A stretch of 64,000 nt of DNA, from positions 11,174 to 75,173 of the forward strand of contig DAOSZN010000010.1 of assembly GCA_035593725.1 (NCBI GenBank), in the 5' to 3' direction. Below are positions 60,845 to 64,000 of the stretch, piece by piece. The notes under the pieces are model-generated. The model had not been told where the DNA came from. It saw nothing but the letters and a program-made list of their open reading frames with translations, and did not search any database. The DNA comes from UBA4971 sp029551185. GTDB lineage: Bacteria > Bacillota > SHA-98 > UBA4971. A program made the translations under genes and the position numbers. Numbering within the stretch: the stretch's first letter is position 1; each line of letters begins with the position of its first letter.

Positions 60845-62737
60845 TCAGCTTATCTTAAACACGCTAACCGCTTCCTGGAGTTTCGCTGCCATGTTAGCTA
60901 ACTCCCCGGCTAATGCAGCTATTTGATTAATAGATACGTTGACTTGTTCTGCCGACGTTACGATTTCTTCGACAGATGCAGCAGCCTCTTCTGAGACAGA
61001 GGTTATGTTATCTATTGCCTGCCCGACCTCCTCTGAGCTTGCAGCCATCTCCTCAGCGGAAGCGGTGTTCTCTTCTGATATGCTGACGATCTCTTCCATG
61101 GATTTTGCTGCGTTGTTGCCGGCTTCAGCAAGGTCCTGTCCTAACTGCATGAGATTTGAAATAAGTGTCTCAATGTGGGATGCATTTTGGACAATTTCTT
61201 CGAGGACGGACTTTGCTTCGACAGTGAGGGCGCCTCCTGCTTCTACTTGTTCACTTGCAATATTTATCGCTTTTACCGCCTTGTCAGATGCTTGCCTTAC
61301 TCTTGTTACAAGATTAGTTATGGCTTTCGTCTCTGTCGAGGAACGCTCAGCCAGTTTTCGCACCTCGTCTGCGACCACTGCAAAGCCTCTACCGTGTTCA
61401 CCTGCCCTGGCCGCCTCAATCGCTGCGTTGAGCGCAAGGAGATTTGTCTGATCCGCTATGTCATCAATGACTTCCAGGATTCCACAGATATCCTCGGAGT
61501 GCTTATTAAGTTCATCTACGGTCGCGGCGACTGTGTCCGCTGCTTCTCTAATGTGCACCATACCGATGATGATGTTCTCTATGGATTCGCCGCCTCGTCT
61601 TGCTGATTCCGCGCTCCGCCGGGACGCGGAATTCACCTTTCGCAAGGCCTCTATAGCTTCATCGATAAACCTCTTCATATTATCCAGTACAGAGGACGCC
61701 CGGTGCACGCTTTGCACCTGAGATTCAGCGCCTTTGGCAACCTGCGCTATGGCCTCATTGAGCTGATGAACTGAAATCGCTGTCTCACTTGTGCTTGCTG
61801 TCTGCTCCTCAATACCTGCGGACATTTGGCCTATTACACTTGATATTTCGCATACAGCGATGGACGACTGTTCTGCTGAGGCAGCCAGTTCCTGACTTGT
61901 GCCTGCGACTGTATGAGCGGACAGGACGGCTTCTGCGATTACGTTTCGTAGATTCCTTGTCATATCCCCGAACGCTTTCATGAGATTGCCAATTTCGTCA
62001 CTTGACGTTACTACGACCTCCTCGGTTAGATCTCCTGACGCAGTTTTATTCATTATCCTTACCAGTTCTCTTACAGGCTTAGAGATATCATTTGCGATAC
62101 GGAATCCTATGCCTAGGCCGACAAGGGAAAGGACTACGAGAACGGCAATAGCAGCTATTCGCCCTATCGCTGCTGCTTCCATAGACCGGCTTACTACTTC
62201 GTGTGTATGAGCCTCTATTTCTGCGATAAGTTCATCTAAGGTCTCTACCAGCTTGTCCCCTGCGTCCGACCCCTGTCTCCGATAGGCTTCCAGAATCTCA
62301 GGGGACGCTCCCGTTCTTGAAAGGGTGATCAAGTTATTCATGATACTCATGAACTGCCCTTGATACTGCCCAATCAAGGAATCATACAATTCCCGGCCAC
62401 TTCCGGTAACCAGGAGAAGCCCAAGGGCTTCCAGGCTTTCACTGCCTTTCTGTTTTGCCAGGTTGAACGATGCCTCGTGTTCTTTGAATTCCGCTTCTGT
62501 AGAGGCTAACATGTGGCGGGTTACAGCTAATCTGAGATCTCCCAGCTCCCCTCTGAACTTTCCGATGAGCTCTGTCTTAGGAAGCGCGTTGTCGCCCAGG
62601 ATTTTGATGTTGTCAGCGACGAGCTTCAAGTTTATTACCGATTGCAGACCAATGATTCCGGTGAATATGACAAGTACCGCTACCAGCAGTATGATTTTTG
62701 ATCTTAAGCGGAGGTTCCTGAACCATTTCGTAATCAT
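60845..62737 (-). CDS. Methyl-accepting chemotaxis protein (paralogue 3)
   Basis: A 630-residue receptor with membrane segments near 15-32 (KIILLVAVLVIFTGIIGL) and 190-210 (IAAIAVLVVLSLVGLGIG), a HAMP linker (PVRELVRIMNKTASGDLTEE) and signalling tip DIADQTNLLALNAAIEAARA. The ATG has GTAGGAGGGAC upstream. It is very similar to paralogue 2 throughout the cytoplasmic part, while the external sensor region differs more. This suggests duplication followed by a change in ligand. Confidence 0.92.
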   Translation of the reverse strand: MITKWFRNLRLRSKIILLVAVLVIFTGIIGLQSVINLKLVADNIKILGDNALPKTELIGKFRGELGDLRLAVTRHMLASTEAEFKEHEASFNLAKQKGSESLEALGLLLVTGSGRELYDSLIGQYQGQFMSIMNNLITLSRTGASPEILEAYRRQGSDAGDKLVETLDELIAEIEAHTHEVVSRSMEAAAIGRIAAIAVLVVLSLVGLGIGFRIANDISKPVRELVRIMNKTASGDLTEEVVVTSSDEIGNLMKAFGDMTRNLRNVIAEAVLSAHTVAGTSQELAASAEQSSIAVCEISSVIGQMSAGIEEQTASTSETAISVHQLNEAIAQVAKGAESQVQSVHRASSVLDNMKRFIDEAIEALRKVNSASRRSAESARRGGESIENIIIGMVHIREAADTVAATVDELNKHSEDICGILEVIDDIADQTNLLALNAAIEAARAGEHGRGFAVVADEVRKLAERSSTETKAITNLVTRVRQASDKAVKAINIASEQVEAGGALTVEAKSVLEEIVQNASHIETLISNLMQLGQDLAEAGNNAAKSMEEIVSISEENTASAEEMAASSEEVGQAIDNITSVSEEAAASVEEIVTSAEQVNVSINQIAALAGELANMAAKLQEAVSVFKIS

Positions 62738-63341
62738 GATTACGTGTCCCTCCTACTGTAAAATCCAGGCGTAAGCCATAAATAGAGAATATATCCAAAA
62801 TTAGTGTTGTATTCGGTATAGTGCGGCAAAATCCTTCTCCGTTCGGTAGGTTCGGGAGGAAGCTTAACTTTGGAGAGGAATCTACAAGATATTTGTCGCC
62901 TGAAAACTAAAACCAGGGTTGAACCTTGTATTTTGCTATGATGAACAAAACTCCCGACTTTTTGTGGGAGTTGCAGACAGGAAATCAAAGAAATGTGGCG
63001 AAGATACAATGTCAAACTGATCTTGCTCTTTGAGGTTTTCTATTATATGAAAACTGCGCCCGTTCCCAGATATACGGCCTCAGCGTATTTGCTATGCTCC
63101 TTTCCACGCCGAGTATAGTATGGCTGGGGCCGTCTCGGTTATCGCATTGCGCATCCGCACACCACAAGATGTAAAATTCCGGAACTTTCGAGAGTACAAA
63201 CTCAAGGAGCCTTTCCAAGGAAGAATGTGGTATACTTACAGCACTGCGGTTTGTCCCGGCAGGAGAACTCTCTGAACAGGTGAACCCATTATGAATCAGA
63301 CCGGCTGAAATAGGGGTGGAAATACAATTAGGAGGTACGAT
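62738..63341. other. Intergenic region (604 bp) with inverted repeats
   Basis: Separates the divergent receptor 3 and hemolysin III-like genes. AACTCCC/GGGAGTT (62949-62972) is a terminator-sized hairpin. ACGGCC (63074-63079) and GGCCGT (63128-63133) enclose a longer imperfect stem (CAGC..CTATGC with GTATAG..GCTG). No known riboswitch matches, and no supported ORF was found. Confidence 0.4.
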
Positions 63342-63995
63342 ATGCACTATGAACTGAAAGATCCTGTAAGCGGATTGACACACATGATTGGGGCGGCACT
63401 TGCCATCCCCGGGCTGATAGTGCTTGTTCATTCAGCTGTCATGTATGCTACGACATGGCATGTAGTATCGTTTTCGATCTTCGGGGCAAGTCTCATTCTG
63501 CTCTATACTGCAAGCGCTGTTTACCACAGCCTTTCCCTCTCCGAACGCGCAACGCAAATCCTAAGACGTATCGACCATATGATGATCTACATCCTAATCG
63601 CAGGGACTTATATGCCTATTTGTCTTGTGCCCCTGCGAGGACCGTGGGGATGGAGTATTTTCGGTATTATCGTGGGGATAGCGGTTCTCGGTATCATTAT
63701 GAAAATATTCTGGATGAACGCGCCTCGCTGGTTATATACCCTGTTCTATGTGGTCATGGGATGGGTGGCTGTTATTGCTCTACCGCCTCTTGTGAGATCT
63801 ATGCCGACAGGGGGAATGGTGTGGTTGCTTGTGGGAGGGATTTTCTACACTATAGGCGCTGTAATTTATGCGCTTAAACGTCCTAATCCCATCCCCGGAC
63901 GATTCGGGTTTCATGAGATATTCCACTTGTTTGTATTAGCCGGCAGCGCCAGTCACTTTTGGTTGATGTACCGGTACATACTGTGGATTAACTGA
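63342..63995 (+). CDS. Hemolysin III/PAQR-family membrane protein
   Basis: A 217-residue seven-helix membrane protein of the hemolysin III (YqfA/YplQ) family. Conserved motifs are DPVSGLTHMIGAALAIPGL at residue 7, SAVYHSL near 65, RRIDHMMIYILIAGTYMPIC near 80 and the C-terminal HEIFHLFVLAGSASHFW near 190, whose histidines form the family's metal site. Despite the name, a housekeeping role in membrane lipid homeostasis is thought likely. ATG 63342 has TTAGGAGGTACG upstream. Confidence 0.9.
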   Translation: MHYELKDPVSGLTHMIGAALAIPGLIVLVHSAVMYATTWHVVSFSIFGASLILLYTASAVYHSLSLSERATQILRRIDHMMIYILIAGTYMPICLVPLRGPWGWSIFGIIVGIAVLGIIMKIFWMNAPRWLYTLFYVVMGWVAVIALPPLVRSMPTGGMVWLLVGGIFYTIGAVIYALKRPNPIPGRFGFHEIFHLFVLAGSASHFWLMYRYILWIN

Positions 63996-64000
63996 ACAGG

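Noticed and set aside
55295..62774. Several Ala/Ser-rich + strand frames across the receptor genes
   Set aside because: Antisense shadows of the repetitive coiled-coil receptor genes; they recur at matching positions in all three paralogues.
1..64000. CRISPR array, insertion sequences, prophage, rRNA operon
   Set aside because: No regularly spaced repeats, transposase or integrase motifs, phage structural genes or rRNA segments were seen.

Overview
The window looks like the chromosome of an anaerobic, Gram-positive (Bacillota/Clostridia-like) bacterium. The evidence is strong AGGAGG-type ribosome binding sites with many GTG/TTG starts, a phenylalanine T-box leader, a purine riboswitch, ComFA/ComFC competence proteins, a radical SAM/SPASM enzyme, a sigma-54 activator and an ADP-forming acyl-CoA synthetase-like protein. 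No phage, insertion sequence, CRISPR array, rRNA or convincing tRNA was seen. Genus cannot be assigned from this sequence alone.

Layout. 0-0.75 kb: MNT/HEPN toxin-antitoxin pair. 0.85-3.3 kb: a guanine-class purine riboswitch ahead of an amidohydrolase (probable purine-type deaminase) and a ThiF/MoeB-like enzyme. 3.7-8.3 kb: a LuxR-type regulator, a 33-codon peptide gene with a strong RBS, a PqqD-like + radical SAM + SPASM enzyme, a CPBP membrane protease, and an ABC-2 exporter (ATPase and permease). Together these look like an undescribed RiPP (ribosomally made, modified peptide) locus. 8.6-13.6 kb: UPF0182 membrane protein, OGG1-type 8-oxoguanine glycosylase, a tiny Lys-rich protein and an MreB-family actin. 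13.7-20.9 kb: sodium:solute symporter, a divergent sigma-54 activator, then a -24/-12 promoter and a long, strongly structured leader ahead of a tandem Lrp-like protein and an ADP-forming acyl-CoA synthetase alpha-type subunit.

21.3-43.3 kb is a large catabolic island on the + strand. It holds an MFS transporter, an oligopeptide-type (family 5) ABC importer whose binding protein lies 9 kb from its permeases and ATPases, a nitrilase, an esterase, an APH-type kinase, an enolase-superfamily enzyme, three Gfo/Idh/MocA oxidoreductases, AraC and ROK regulators, a TIM-barrel isomerase, NagA and NagB. The gene set suggests import and catabolism of an (N-acetylated) amino sugar or a derivative through oxidation and dehydration steps that cannot be assigned here.

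43.3-47.2 kb: divergent comFA and comFC, and a DUF151 bifunctional nuclease. 47.6-52.7 kb: a LacI regulator with a clear promoter and a palindromic operator, then genes matching the Thermotoga-type inositol route (IolG, IolM, IolN), ending in a truncated isomerase/epimerase. A second operator copy lies ahead of iolM. 52.7-55.0 kb: a T-box with a UUC (Phe) specifier controls a phenylacetate-CoA ligase and a tandem ACT protein, which suggests phenylacetate salvage into phenylalanine. 55.0-62.7 kb (minus strand): three paralogous methyl-accepting chemotaxis proteins, CheW and an HD-GYP protein. 63.3-64.0 kb: a hemolysin III/PAQR-type membrane protein.
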